Source: Xylaria sp. FL1777 (lineage: Eukaryota; Ascomycota; Sordariomycetes; Xylariales; Xylariaceae). From it: a DNA stretch of 64,000 nt. The position numbers were made by a program, and so were the translations under genes. The notes beneath the pieces were generated by a model, which did not search any database, was not told where the DNA came from, and was given only the letters and a program-made list of their open reading frames with translations. Where the stretch lies: assembly GCA_022578965.1 (NCBI GenBank), contig MU400600.1, positions 1 through 64,000 on the forward strand. The letters are read 5' to 3'. Positions 38,176 to 49,230 of the stretch are shown here, in pieces (position 1 is the stretch's first letter; each line of letters begins with the position of its first letter).

Positions 38176-39048
38176 GCACGAGACCTTCGTTATTCCAAAG
38201 CCTTAAGTTGATTTAGCTTCGATACGAATAACATAACGCTTACGATCGAGATTTAGTCTGTCTGTTACCTATGTTAGCTTATTGATCTGATTGATAGTCA
38301 CCAGTGCTTCTGGGAAATTCAGAGTTTCAGCTTCATGTAGATAGGTATTTAACTATACCTTGACCGTCATCCGTAATTCGTTCTTGCTTCCTTGGATCTT
38401 AGATTCGGGCTATCTTGGCCATCTATGCAATGCTGCTAGAAAACAGACACGCACTTTCACTTTTACTTTCATAATTAAATAAAAACCGTCAAGTGTCACA
38501 AGCCGCTTCAATGATTATCATAAGGATTCACCGGGCTGCTATATACGTGTGATTGTTCTACACCTTCACAACTTGAATTAGCGCAAGTACTGAACCCGGA
38601 AGATAAAAAACCAACACATAGAAAGAAGAAGAAGAAGAAGCCTGTTTTCAGGCTATATTGCATCATATACTAGTCGCTCATCGCCTTTTCCCCATGAAAC
38701 AGATCATTATAAAGTCTTACATATCAAGGTATCATTGGCAGATATATCTGTTAACATGCTATAGGCTAGCAAGTTCAACATACGAAGTATTTAATATATA
38801 AACACCGTTTCTCCTCTCTTCCCTTTTCCTTTTCCTATCCTATCAATTATCTTGTGTAGGAAAGCAGGCAACCAAGCCATGAACGCCGTCGCAATGCAAT
38901 ACAGCCAAAGAAGCCGCTAGCTGTACAGGAAGTACCTTACATCTGTCTCTCTGGATTAACTCGTCCTTCCCAGGCGCACATCTGTTTCAAAATCTGCCAC
39001 AATATCCGATGAATAATAAAAACAAAGCTTCGTGATTTACAAAAGGCA
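38176..39048. other. Convergent intergenic region
   Basis: This separates the 666-aa gene from UTP15. It includes a short GAA microsatellite (about 38,622-38,641). No gene seen. Confidence 0.5.
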
Positions 39049-40653
39049 TTAGTCGAAGCCGACCAGAAGACTGTCCAGCATACCGCTAGTCTGAATCGCC
39101 TTTTGCGCCCTCTCAACCTCGAGCTTGACGCGGCGATACAGCAGTCTGAACGCTGCGGCAAGTTCTGTGCTGTCGTCTGCGAACTCAGCGTATAAATCCA
39201 GCAGGTGCGTCGCAACATCTGTGCACACAGACACGTACCGCGGGTCGACAATGTGTCGCTGCACCCATTTAAGAATCGGCTGGACTGAGATCTCGTCACG
39301 GCCCTCGAGAGCGTCGCGTAGGGCACTGCGGTGGCGCAACGCTACAAGGAGCGTCAGGACTGTCAATGAGCCATAGCCCTTGGACGTTGGGTCGAGCACA
39401 TTGTCCAAAGCTGCTCTGAAATGCCCATGCCGTAAGTTTTTTTGCCAGGGAAGTTCGCGTTTTGGGCGCGAGAGGTCATTCGCTATTACTACGTCTGCAC
39501 CTTCGCCTACCATCTCCAGGCGCTTGATGGCCGTCGCTTGCCTCTTTCGCTTGTTTTTTGCTTTGTCGTGTGTAGCAATGGTTCCCGCAAGGAGCGCCTC
39601 CATCTCTTTCTCGCGTTGACGTTCGCGCGTGGCTTCGGAGCCTGTGAGACGCGTGCGCAAGGAGAGTACGCCGGACTGCATGCCCACGGCCAAGTGCCTA
39701 TCATCGCCGTTGGCGCCGGCAGATACAACGCGCACGGCGAGAATGGGTGATGGGTATTTGGCACCAGCTACGACATTCCAGCCCGTAGTCTCGTAGACCT
39801 TGATATGTCCGTCGAGAGAGCCAGATACAACGCGGCGGCCGTTGGAGGCAATACTGAGGGATGTCACAGTTTTTTGGTGGTTCGTGATGACATGGCGAGG
39901 TTTGGCCGCGACTAAGTCCAAGACCGATATCTGGTTTCCTGCAGAGGCGAGAACGGTGGTGCCCGACGCAAGGGGCAGAACGTCTTCGACGGGCGCCTGG
40001 TGTTTAAATACCATTACTGAAGACGATGAGCTCGGTGTTCGAGGATCCCAGAGCCGTACTGTGTTGTCGTAGCTGCCACTGACTAACTGGTTACTCATGG
40101 TGCCAGGTATGAAGGCGCCTGAGCGGACGTAGTCTGAATGACCGAGGAAGACAGTCGTACTCTCGGAACTGGGCAGATCCCACAGCCGAACACTGCGATC
40201 ATCACTGGCGCTCATGAGGGTGGTAAGATCGGTGGGAGAGAACTTGGTCGTCCACACGGGCTGTTTGTGTTGCGTCCACGTCTTGAGGATGGCTCTCGAC
40301 TTGATGTCGAAGACCTGTATCTTGCCCGAGTCTTCTCCAGCGACCATGATGCGGCCGTCTCGCCGGATCTCGCCACTCCGTGCATTGTCTCCGAACCGCG
40401 TGAACGTCTTGATCAGCTTCCTCGTCCTCACCGAGTAGATCTGTACTCGCGGGCCTGCAGTGACGGCGAAGAAGTCGTTGTTGTCTTCCGTCGGACTCGC
40501 GAAGGGCGCCGTGATGTGTGTGACGGGGACTTCGGTTGGTGTCGGAATAACCAGTTGGTTCTTGAAGGTCCGCCAGTACTTCTGCTCTACTGTAACGACT
40601 GAAGGGCCCGCAGGCAACTTCAGTTGTTGCAGACGTGTCACCTCGGCCGCCAT
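39049..40653 (-). CDS. UTP15: U3 snoRNP / t-UTP WD40 protein Utp15
   Basis: This is a single-exon gene of 534 aa. Utp15 is a nucleolar subunit of the t-UTP (UTP-A) complex of the small-subunit processome, needed for pre-18S processing and linked to rDNA transcription. The N-terminal KYWRTFKNQLVIPTPTEVPVTHI is typical of the family. WD40 repeats follow at about 55-330, with WD-type ends such as SVRLWDL, NTVRLWD and GHIKVYE. The C-terminal UTP15_C domain lies at about 405-530 (HFRAALDN, LLVALRHRSALRDALEGRDE, ILKWVQRHIVDPRY, LLYRRVKLEVERAQKA). The length is close to that of other fungal Utp15 proteins. It is divergent from the isomerase gene, with 393 bp between start codons. Confidence 0.95.
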   Translation of the reverse strand: MAAEVTRLQQLKLPAGPSVVTVEQKYWRTFKNQLVIPTPTEVPVTHITAPFASPTEDNNDFFAVTAGPRVQIYSVRTRKLIKTFTRFGDNARSGEIRRDGRIMVAGEDSGKIQVFDIKSRAILKTWTQHKQPVWTTKFSPTDLTTLMSASDDRSVRLWDLPSSESTTVFLGHSDYVRSGAFIPGTMSNQLVSGSYDNTVRLWDPRTPSSSSSVMVFKHQAPVEDVLPLASGTTVLASAGNQISVLDLVAAKPRHVITNHQKTVTSLSIASNGRRVVSGSLDGHIKVYETTGWNVVAGAKYPSPILAVRVVSAGANGDDRHLAVGMQSGVLSLRTRLTGSEATRERQREKEMEALLAGTIATHDKAKNKRKRQATAIKRLEMVGEGADVVIANDLSRPKRELPWQKNLRHGHFRAALDNVLDPTSKGYGSLTVLTLLVALRHRSALRDALEGRDEISVQPILKWVQRHIVDPRYVSVCTDVATHLLDLYAEFADDSTELAAAFRLLYRRVKLEVERAQKAIQTSGMLDSLLVGFD

Positions 40654-41046
40654 CTTGTCAATTGGTGTGCCTCTGTCAATGAGTAAAGTTGGAAACCTTC
40701 AATTATTTTTTTGCCCGAGATACGCAGTCTAAGCTGAAGCCCCACCAAATCGCTGAGCTAATCATGACTAGACAAGGGTATGATAAGTGATAAGCTGATA
40801 AGAAAATATCGATAAGATATGATAGTAAAGAGCTGTGCTTCTCATAATGCTGAGCGCCAAGCAAAAGTGCTGGGGCTTCCCTCGACGGACCTCGGCTTCT
40901 TCCAGAATTAGCTTACAGGTACACATTATAAAGTAGACCCTTAGCATGTAAATAAGATCCTCATTCATTCTCCTATATTAACAACTATTGTCCCATTTGA
41001 AACAATTTTAATATTAATCTAAATAATCATCTTACGAGTTTTCAGA
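40654..41046. promoter_or_regulatory. Shared divergent promoter region, UTP15 / dienoyl-CoA isomerase
   Basis: 393 bp lie between the two divergent start codons. Short A/T-rich stretches are present, but I see no factor site that I can defend. Confidence 0.45.
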
Positions 41047-42005
41047 ATGGCGGCATCATTAGACGGATATACCAGCTTCAAGCACTTCCTCATCTCATCA
41101 CCAGCCGAGTATGTAGCCCATGTGCAGACGAACCGGCCGGAGAAGTTGAATGCATTCTTCGAGGATATGTGGCTTGAGCTAGGCCAGATCTTCGGGAAAC
41201 TATCACATGATCCAAATGTGCGCGCCGTCATATTCTCCGCCGTCGGAGACAGGGCATTTACAGCAGGCCTCGACGTGCAAGCGACAAACCAAGGGGGTAT
41301 GCTCTCACAAGAGGGAGTGTTGGACGGATCGAGGTTCGCAACTCGCGTTAGACGGCATATTCACGAGTTTCAAGACAGCGTCGGTGCGATCGAGAAGTGC
41401 GAGAAGCGTACGTTTCATGCCATTCTTACAACTACTCCTCATAACACATCTAATCTATCACAGCTGTCATTGTCGTCATGCATGGCATATCAATCGGTCT
41501 TGCAATTGACCTGTCCTGCTGTGCCGATATTAGGATCTGTTCTAAAGATGCCAAGTTTTCTGTAAAGGAGGTCGATATTGGTCTGGCGGCAGATATTGGG
41601 ACTCTGAGCCGCCTACCCAAGGTTGTCGGCAATCATTCCTGGGTGAAGGAAGTGTGTTTGTCTGCCAGGTTCTTCGACGCCAATGAGGCTTTCGCCGTGG
41701 GATTTGTCAGTCGGGTACTAGAAACTAAGGCCAAGGCAATCGAGACTGCGACGGAGCTGGCAACCCTCATCGCCTCCAAAAGTCCCGTGGCCGTTCAAGG
41801 CACAAAGAATATCTTGAACTTCTCCAGGGATAACTCGGTAGCAGAAGGTGAGTAGTAACCCAAAAACTGCGATGCGGTTGCTGATAAAAGAGCAGGGCTA
41901 CGCTACACCGCCGTGTGGAACTCAGCGATGCTTCAGTCAAAAGATGTGTCAGCCGCCATGCTTTCTGGTATTAAGAGGACAAAACCAAGGTTTGAGAAGC
42001 TCTAA
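41047..42005 (+). CDS. ECH1: Delta(3,5)-delta(2,4)-dienoyl-CoA isomerase
   Basis: Exons are 41,047-41,407, 41,464-41,847 and 41,896-42,005, giving 284 aa. The enzyme is a crotonase-fold isomerase that shifts double bonds of 3,5-dienoyl-CoA so that odd-position unsaturated fatty acids can be beta-oxidised. The crotonase signature (NRPEKLNAF, DRAFTAGLDVQ, GISIGLAIDLSCCADIRICSKDAKFSVKEVDIGLAADIGTL) is clear. Asp136, Glu156 and Asp164 have the same spacing as the catalytic Asp176/Glu196/Asp204 of rat ECH1, which separates it from ordinary enoyl-CoA hydratases. Introns are 56 and 48 bp. The second removes the early stop and yields a C-terminus ending RFEKL. EKL resembles a weak peroxisomal PTS1 signal. 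No mitochondrial presequence is obvious. Confidence 0.92.
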
Positions 42006-42380
42006 AATCCTAAGGCAATATACCACTTGGGATCTCATAAAAAATGTATTAGTAGAGTTCAAGGTCTAGAGAAGTGTTCAATGGTTGTACAGTGTAGTAT
42101 CTTGCAGGTTAGCAAAAATTTACCGTCTAGCCACGATCAATAGAAGCTGAACTATGTTCTGATCCATATCTAGTGTGTTTGATCCTAGGTACCGAGCCCT
42201 GACGCCGTGGTCAAAGATGAAAGAGTGATATGGCCAAGTGATACAACCCAGTTGCGTGGTCTCATTTCTTATTATCCCGATCAGAGCCCGAATCATCGTC
42301 TATGAAAGGGACGGTCTCCTTAAGTCTCTATCGGTCAGGTCAGCCATCACCGAAGCTTAGCAAACGGGGTAAGTGGTCAG
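42006..42380. other. Convergent intergenic spacer
   Basis: 375 bp between the 3' ends of the isomerase gene and TFB5. No feature recognised. Confidence 0.5.
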
Positions 42381-42664
42381 TCAGCCTGGGGTACCTACTT
42401 CCTCCAGCCTGGCCTTAAGCTGTGCAACCATGACATCTTTGATTAAAAGGTGCGAATCGTCAAGATCTTCGATGATGTAGTCATTCTTCTCGCTATCGAT
42501 ATTGATGATGATTGATTTGATAGACGGGTCGCACTCCACCAAGGTTCCTGTAATCAAAGAGAAAGAGTTAGATCCTAAAAGTGTTTGGCTAGCCGATAGA
42601 GTAGAGAATAGGCATGAGAAGATTGAAATCTAGGTAGGTAGGTACCTTTGATTGCTCGAACCAT
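42381..42664 (-). CDS. TFB5: TFIIH subunit Tfb5 (GTF2H5/TTDA homologue)
   Basis: Exons on the minus strand are 42,664-42,646 and 42,547-42,381, separated by a 98-bp intron, giving 61 aa. The gene is too short and too split to appear as a long open frame. The product starts MVRAIKGTLVECDPSIK and contains IEDLDDSHLLIK, which are hallmark Tfb5 motifs. Tfb5 is the smallest core TFIIH subunit. It binds Tfb2/p52 and stimulates the Ssl2/XPB ATPase in nucleotide-excision repair and transcription initiation. Fungal homologues are usually about 65-75 aa. Here the frame stops soon after KARLEEVGTPG. An alternative is a further small intron using the GTAGGT after LEE (42,404 or so), which would slightly change the last residues. 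Confidence 0.9.
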
Positions 42665-44218
42665 TGTCGTAGAAGCAAGTGGTGAACGACGCTACTTCTT
42701 TTCCCTTGAGCCTTGAGATTTTGGAATTGTCGAGTATATAGCACAGTTATTCCTGGCTCCTTAGTTCTTGGGTCCTGATAACCTGGCTTGATAATATGCT
42801 TTACAAAGAGGCATGAAAGATGGATGGAAGTGTACAGGTGAGTTTAACGTGTGGCTTCACTATCGCTGTGGCGTAGAAGCGATAGGTACCTAAATGAGGT
42901 TCAAGCCACCTCGAATGGAGCCAATACTTAGCGGGCACCTAGCGGGCAACTAGCGTAACATGTTAGCGTAACTTACCCCCTTAGGTTATATCATACTAAC
43001 GCGGTGCTTAGCGCCAGATAGGACTTAGGAATCAATCAAGTACCTACTGCGTAAAGGTAACTGCCGTGCTTTCCGTCAGGTCATCACTGATGACATTACA
43101 TCTGTACAGGACATCTCTGGTAACCTACCTGGGTAAGGTACAACAGAGATTTGTACTACATTGTGAGACTTTGGCAAGCCTTCCATACTACCCAGGTACG
43201 TAAGCAGTGTAAACTGAAATAATATAACAATAAAATAGATAGAACAAAGGCATCTATCTCGTGATTTGGAATTACCCCTCCAAACACGCCGCCAAACATC
43301 ATGCTAACTAACAATGTACCACGGTAGTGTACTGGTGATCCTACTCAACAAAAACCTGCCACAGTCCCGGATATTCCCTTCTATCAGACGCATAGCTTTA
43401 ACAGGGGAAGCTGACGGGGGATGGCGTTTTCGTGATTACACGTGTACCTACACAGACCTAGTGTTTAATGCGACCCAATCCAGAAATATTGCATTGTCAT
43501 CACCAGCACAGCCTCTTCCACCTGATCATCATACTCATCATCTCATCAATTGATTGATTGATTAACTATAAGCGAACCCGTCGAATTGGTTTCATTTAAA
43601 TAAACTGCTGTATTTTTGCAACTCAATGCCACAACGATCAGCCGGGCCGACACTCTTTTTACAGCACACCGAATCAAAGCTTCTCTTGACGAGGGATCCT
43701 TCTACCGTTAGACTACGCAGTCTATGGAACGGTGAACGAATGGAGATTCCTCGGTAAGCGAAGACAAACTGCCACGGCCGTACCGTACCGTACCGTATTG
43801 CGTGTGAGACCTGGAGAGCTATCTACCTCCAGTAGGTAGCTAAGTAGCCAGCTAGCTACACCAACCAGCCCATCATCAGCCGTAGACAAATCGCACGTTA
43901 GGATTGCCCTGCGTGTCCCAGAGGGCAAAAGCTCGAAGGATCATCTGTAGCAAAAAATCCGCGTCCGCCGCTCTTGTCCAAATCAATCAATCAATTCCCC
44001 AAAAAATCCTTTGGATACCACCCAAACAAATTCGCCGGCATCTCGCTTTCCCGGCTTTTAATCTATACTACATCCTCCGCTTCGCCAAGGCGAAAAGAGC
44101 CAACAACAACAAAACTACAACAGCAAAAAAAAATCACATTTTCAAAGATACGACGATTAAAACGGAAAGAAAAGGTGCAAAGATAAAAGAAAGAAGAAGA
44201 AGGGAGAAAAAAGAAAGC
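42665..44218. other. Intergenic region, TFB5 / PY-motif membrane protein
   Basis: This is about 1.55 kb. It contains TAGGTA-type words, a short CCGTA repeat (about 43,775-43,796), a GATT repeat near 43,550 and a purine-rich 5' leader (about 44,150-44,218) before the next gene. An open frame runs in from 43,904, but the ATG at 44,219 gives a cleaner membrane protein. A tRNA D-arm-like string near 43,700 is not a tRNA. Confidence 0.5.
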
Positions 44219-45037
44219 ATGGCCCTAGGCAACGACGACAACCCGAACAACGGGCCTTCGCAGCCCTTTGCTTACGTGCTGATCCCCGTGCTGGGCTTCG
44301 GCCTCATCGTCTCGCTGATAACGTGCTACCGGTACCGGCGGCGGAAGCAGCGGCTGGCGCGTCTGTCGGAGGAGGGGGGAGGGCCGACGTTCGTGCGCGA
44401 TCCCGAGACCGGGCGCGCGCGCGTCGACCGGCGCGGGGCCGAGGGGGCCGTCGCGACGGGCAGGAGGAGGGCTGGGAGACGGCTGGGCTTGGGCGTCGGC
44501 AGCAGGGAGGAGGGGTTGAATGAGCTTGGCGAGGCGCCGCCTGCATACACGCCTAACGCGCCCAAGCCGCCGTCGGTCGAGAACGTCGAGCTCATGACGT
44601 ATTCGCAGGCCACGGCTGAGGCTGGCACTAGTCGGAGTCCCCCGACGTATGGCGAGCAGCCATCATCTGGTGCACGGGCTGGGCCCGGGATGGGGACGGC
44701 TGGAGGGTCGAGTAGTGGTGGTGGTGGTGGTGGTGCCAGCGGTACTGCGAGATTAAGCGAGGAGATGAGGAGGGATGCTACTGGAAATACAACGGCGAGT
44801 GGTGCTGGGGAGACTGCGAGGTTAAGTGAGGAGATGAGAGGTCCTACTGGAAATGCGACGACGACAAGTGGTGCTAGCGATACTGTAAGACCAAGCGAAG
44901 AAGTAAGGAGAGATGCCACAGGAGATGCACCGACGGCGACTATTGAGGCGGCTGCGGACACACCTACCGCAGCATCATCATCAACGAATGAGCCAGCGCC
45001 ACCTCCAAGAGCAGTGTTACCTCCGGCTTCAACCTGA
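44219..45037 (+). CDS. Single-span membrane protein with PY motifs
   Basis: 272 aa, no intron. A short extracellular/lumenal N-terminus (1-17) is followed by one hydrophobic helix (about 18-38, FAYVLIPVLGFGLIVSLITCY) and a YRYRRRKQR stop-transfer segment, so the rest should be cytosolic. Two PPxY motifs, PPAY (107-110) and PPTY (141-144), are the classic ligands of WW domains in Rsp5/Nedd4 ubiquitin ligases. This suggests a transport adaptor or a ubiquitinated cargo. The C-terminal half is low-complexity, with three spaced repeats of R(L/P)SEE(M/V)R followed by TGN/TGD, plus a first RLSEE near residue 48. The start at 44,219 is preferred over the longer frame from 43,904, whose first 105 codons are lysine-rich translated leader. 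Function is inferred from architecture only. Confidence 0.75.
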   Translation: MALGNDDNPNNGPSQPFAYVLIPVLGFGLIVSLITCYRYRRRKQRLARLSEEGGGPTFVRDPETGRARVDRRGAEGAVATGRRRAGRRLGLGVGSREEGLNELGEAPPAYTPNAPKPPSVENVELMTYSQATAEAGTSRSPPTYGEQPSSGARAGPGMGTAGGSSSGGGGGGASGTARLSEEMRRDATGNTTASGAGETARLSEEMRGPTGNATTTSGASDTVRPSEEVRRDATGDAPTATIEAAADTPTAASSSTNEPAPPPRAVLPPAST

Positions 45038-45727
45038 CGATAAATCAACAGCAATTTCACGTTACAAATGAAATAATAGAATACGGTACGGTGGCGAACC
45101 GTACGGTATGATACAAGACCTTGACAAATCGCGCTATTCGATCTACAGCGCTCTTTCTCGAGGAAGAAGAAAGAGAACGAAAGCCGAATATATACCACCA
45201 TCTAGTTAAGCGAACACGAAATTATCCATCCCCGGGCAGGCGAGCACGTCGGGATCTTTAGATTCCGTCTGCTCTAGCGGGACAAATATACACCAAATAG
45301 TCAAACAAACATACATACATATAAGGAAGAAACAATAACATCTGGGAGACTCACACCCAAGATATTAATTGTTATATCAACGATATCTGTGGCGTGGACA
45401 TGGCCTGGCGTTGCACGGAATATCCTTTGAGCAGGAAGTTAGGGGACAGACACACTGTATCACAATATACCCAGCATTGCATGACAATAAACCCCAATCA
45501 TACAATGAAATCCACACTATACGCGTGAGAATAAACTCGACATGGCGATAAAAATCCGTGATATAGGTTTCCTAAGGCATGTGTATACCTACTATTTCAC
45601 GCATAAAGACTCGGAAGGGAATTGATCATAGAATGCTTTTATACGAGGCATATCTATTCTCGCTCGTATCTAGTCCGTCTAACACGATGAACTTGATCCC
45701 AGTAAAATCTTAGATCTAATTTCTCGC
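45038..45727. other. Convergent intergenic region
   Basis: 690 bp between the 3' ends of the PY-motif gene and the aldo-keto reductase. No feature recognised. Confidence 0.5.
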
Positions 45728-47210
45728 CTACCACCGCTCGACGATCGCCGGCGGCTTGTTATTTAGGATGGTATCGATCTTATCCAAGATCTCGGGCGTC
45801 AGCTTATCGACAGCGGCGACGGCCCTGACGTTCTCATAGACCTGCTCGGCCGAGCTAGCACCGATAATGGCGGAGCTGACGTTCGGGTTCTTCAAGACCC
45901 ACGCGAGCGCGAGCGTGCTCTGCTTGATGCCGAGGTCGTTGGCGATAGGCTCGAGCTGGTTAACCTGGTCGACGAGCTCCTGGAACTTCTCCTTACCGGT
46001 GCGCTGCCACCAACCCTTGATGAACTCGACCTGCTGCTGTGCGAGACGCGAGTCGTCTGGGATGCCGTCCTTGTATTTCCCCGAGAGCAGACCCTGGCGC
46101 AGCGGTGAGAAGACCGTCAGGCCGGTCCCTACCTCGCGGTATAGGTGCGCGTACTCGACCTCAACTTTCTCGCGGTTCAGCATGTTGTACTCGGGCTGCT
46201 CCATGACGGGCCCGATGAGGCCTAGCTTGTCCGCGTACCGCCAAGCCTGGGCGATCTCGTCGGCGTTCCACATCGACGTGCCCCAGTACAGCGCCTTACC
46301 TGTATTAATCAGGTGATTGAAGGCACGCACTGTCTCCTCCATCGGCGTCTGCCTGTCCGGCCGGTGAGCGTAGATCAGGTCCACGTACTCGAGCCCTAGG
46401 CGCTTCAACGAGGCGTCCATGCCCTCGATGATGTGCTTGCGTGAGAGGCCCTTGTTGTTGACTGGGTTATCGCCAAAGGCGGTGCCCCAGTAAAGCTGAG
46501 ATAAGATGTCAGCGAAATCATTGCTTCACAGCCAACAAAAAAAGTAAAAACAGATAGGGAGAAATGGTAGAATAAGGGGGAATAAGGGATTTTAAGCTGA
46601 GTTATAAAAATATATGGTATACCTTGGTTGAGATGACGAGGTCATTGCGTTTCCAGCCATACTTCCTGATAGCTTCGCCCATAACCTCCTCCGACTTGCC
46701 GGCTATTTAACCAAGATGTTAGAATCATTCCACCTCCGTGGGCAGGTTAAAAACATGCCAATAGACAAGACAGCAATCAAAAATGCAATGCCGCCTTGAG
46801 GGGCAATTTCACTCACCAGCATAAACTTCAGCGCAGTCGAAGAAGTTGATACCACTATCATACGCGGCCTTCATGCACTCATAAGATTTTTCTATAAACA
46901 GGCGCAAGTTAGCTTTCTTCGTTCGCAGCCCTCCTTCAATCACTGCTAATCGCCTCATCATTTCCCCAGGAATTTCATGCCTTCTTTTCCTCATGCACAT
47001 GAATTCTTCTTCTCACATTAATTTCTCACAACAAGATTATTTATCTAATCCACCCCTAAAACAACATGGATGCGCAGCAGAAGACGACTTACCGTTCTCA
47101 GTGTACCCGCCGTACGTCAGCCAGCCGCCTAGGGAGATAGCCGAGACCTGCAGACCAGAGCGGCCGAGGAATCGGTATGTCATCTTGGGGAGGTCCTCAG
47201 GGGGCGCCAT
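45728..47210 (-). CDS. Aldo-keto reductase, K+-channel beta-subunit type
   Basis: Exons on the minus strand are 47,210-47,093, 46,891-46,817, 46,702-46,623 and 46,495-45,728, giving 346 aa. Introns are 201, 114 and 127 bp. This is an NADPH-dependent oxidoreductase with a TIM barrel. The start [30 protein letters not shown] and the segments [42 protein letters not shown] and [15 protein letters not shown] are those of the Kv-beta/AKR6-like group. The AKR tetrad is present as Asp58, Tyr63, Lys91 and His135. The usual [15 protein letters not shown] segment encodes the start of exon 4. Fungal members are cytosolic proteins of unclear substrate. No ion-channel partner gene is nearby. Confidence 0.92.
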
Positions 47211-49230
47211 TTTGTGTGTGTATGCGTGTGATGCGGTCGACAACAACAGACAGGTGAATGAGTAGGTAAATAGATAGATAGACAGCTAATCCCTAGCTTC
47301 TCAGATTAACTCAGGAGCGAATTGGTCTTATATCTGAACACAGGTGAAAACCGTGCGTGAGAAGTCGCGGTAAGTGATGAGAAGAAGCCGTGAGGCGGTC
47401 CTTATAACAAGCTCGTCAGTATCCGTGCCTGCTGCAACTCAATCAATCAATCATGAACGTTTTCCAATAAAGAGAGCCCCTCTCCTTTCCTCCCCACATA
47501 ACAAAGACAGACAAGGTTCCGAATAATACCCTAGGTAAGGTAGCACTTACCTCCGATAGTCTGGGAGATGACGTATATTTGTAAGCCGGGGTAACAGGAC
47601 CTCGACAGATTCTATATAGGAGCAGGTACCTATCGCCGAAAGCCTCGGAGAGTGTTGCGCGTGTGCGTGCGGCGTAACAAAAGGACGAGAGAGGGGTGAG
47701 GAGTGAGTGAGACACAAAGGGCAGAAAGGAGAATTATTACACCAGGAAAAGGAGAAGAAAAGACAGATCATAAGAATCAGAAAATTGCTCAATTTTTTAT
47801 TACTACACTACGCTAACTAACTACCGATCTACCTACTTAAGCAGATGCCCTACTACTACTCTCCTACTACTACTACTACTACTTACTACCTACCTTAGAT
47901 TAAGTACTTACTTACTTAGATAATGCAGTCCAACATCGCCATCCCTCGCTTCGGAAGGCGGGCATAGTACGCACGTATATAGGTAGTACGTACGTATGTA
48001 AGTAGTATGTACATGTATGTGTGTACTTTTGAAAGTACATACCTTAGGTACCTACATACCTAAGGTAGGTAGATAGACTTGCAGCAGCGGGGTCAATTCC
48101 ATGATTTGCAGACGGATTGCAGACGGATTGCAGATGAGATGCGAAATCTTTACGGCCTGGACAGTAAAGAATGACCCCCACCTCCCCCTCTTCCACTACC
48201 GTACCGGTACCTTGTCAGACGACGATGAGTATAGTCATCACGCCATACTTAGCTACCGACGCATATGTATGTAGACTAGGTAGAATTTCCTGCTCGTCAC
48301 GTACAGGCTAGGTTGCCTTACCGACGGCAATGACTCACCAAACCCCACACCATTAATGAAGGTTGCCGTCGGAGATAAGTCCCTTACATAATATGTATCG
48401 TAGATCTGACCAGCCAAGACTCCGAACGCCAGACGACTTGATGACATTCCATAATTCAAGGCGCTAGAAGTTGAAAATTGAAGCTATTACACAACTATTC
48501 GCCCAGTGATTCTATTACAGTTATTTTAGCCCCAGTGTAACAGTGTAACGGTGGTCAAGTCTCTAGAAGTATATTAGTCGCACACCGGGAAATACATGTA
48601 ATAACGTATGCGTGTTAGGTCTACAATAAGTTGAGAGCACCTATCTGCCTTCGATATCCTTCTCTTGCTGGACTCTGCCCAAAGGCATATACCCATCCCC
48701 AACCTTCCTCTAATTCGCTGTCCAGCTAACCACATGGCCCCTTCCAAATCAGGTAGCAAGATTCGACATCCTCAGCAACAGGGTGTTTGGTATCGATGCA
48801 CTGAGTGTGCACCATATCGTATGTTCCGGCGATGCGCAAGCCTTTGGCACAGGCTTGGTCTTCCTCGGATATAGAAAGACAGTCGACCATGGTAGAGTTT
48901 ATATATATGAGCCCAGTGAAAACATAATGAGGGCAGGACGTATACCACAGCATACAGTTAAAACTCCCCCCAACGCCTCGTCTAATCTTGCATCCATGAC
49001 ACCCGCTCCTGTAGCCCATATGACATGGCCAGAGACGTAAACAAACAAGCATGCCCATGCCCGAGAGTGAAGATAATATCCAAAGAGGATGAGTTATATA
49101 TTCCTGGAACGCCAAGAACTCCATCGCCTGCCTCCTTTCAACTACCCAAAGTTGTCACCATCGAATCCTTCTAAAGCTCTAGACTACTCCGGGTCTAACA
49201 CAAAAGCCGGAGGGCGAAGCGCCTGGAACT
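47211..49230. other. Intergenic region rich in TAGGTA/TACCTA repeats
   Basis: This is about 2 kb. 47,820-48,080 holds many ACTACT, TACCTA and GTACGTA-type microrepeats. A tandem GCAGACGGATT pair lies near 48,109-48,135. No frame with convincing coding character was found. Confidence 0.5.

Noticed and set aside
43683..43730. Minus-strand string resembling a tRNA D-arm (TAGTCTAACGGTAGAAGG)
   Set aside because: No matching acceptor stem, anticodon stem or GTTCGA-type T-loop in the right positions. At most a tDNA fragment or chance.
43904..44218. 105-codon N-terminal extension of the PY-motif membrane protein
   Set aside because: Lysine/asparagine-rich translation of a purine-rich leader. The ATG at 44,219 places the membrane helix in the usual position.
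44326..45201. 291-codon minus-strand open frame
   Set aside because: Antisense shadow of the G/C-rich PY-motif gene. Its composition (long Leu/Val/Pro runs) is the complement of low-complexity codons.
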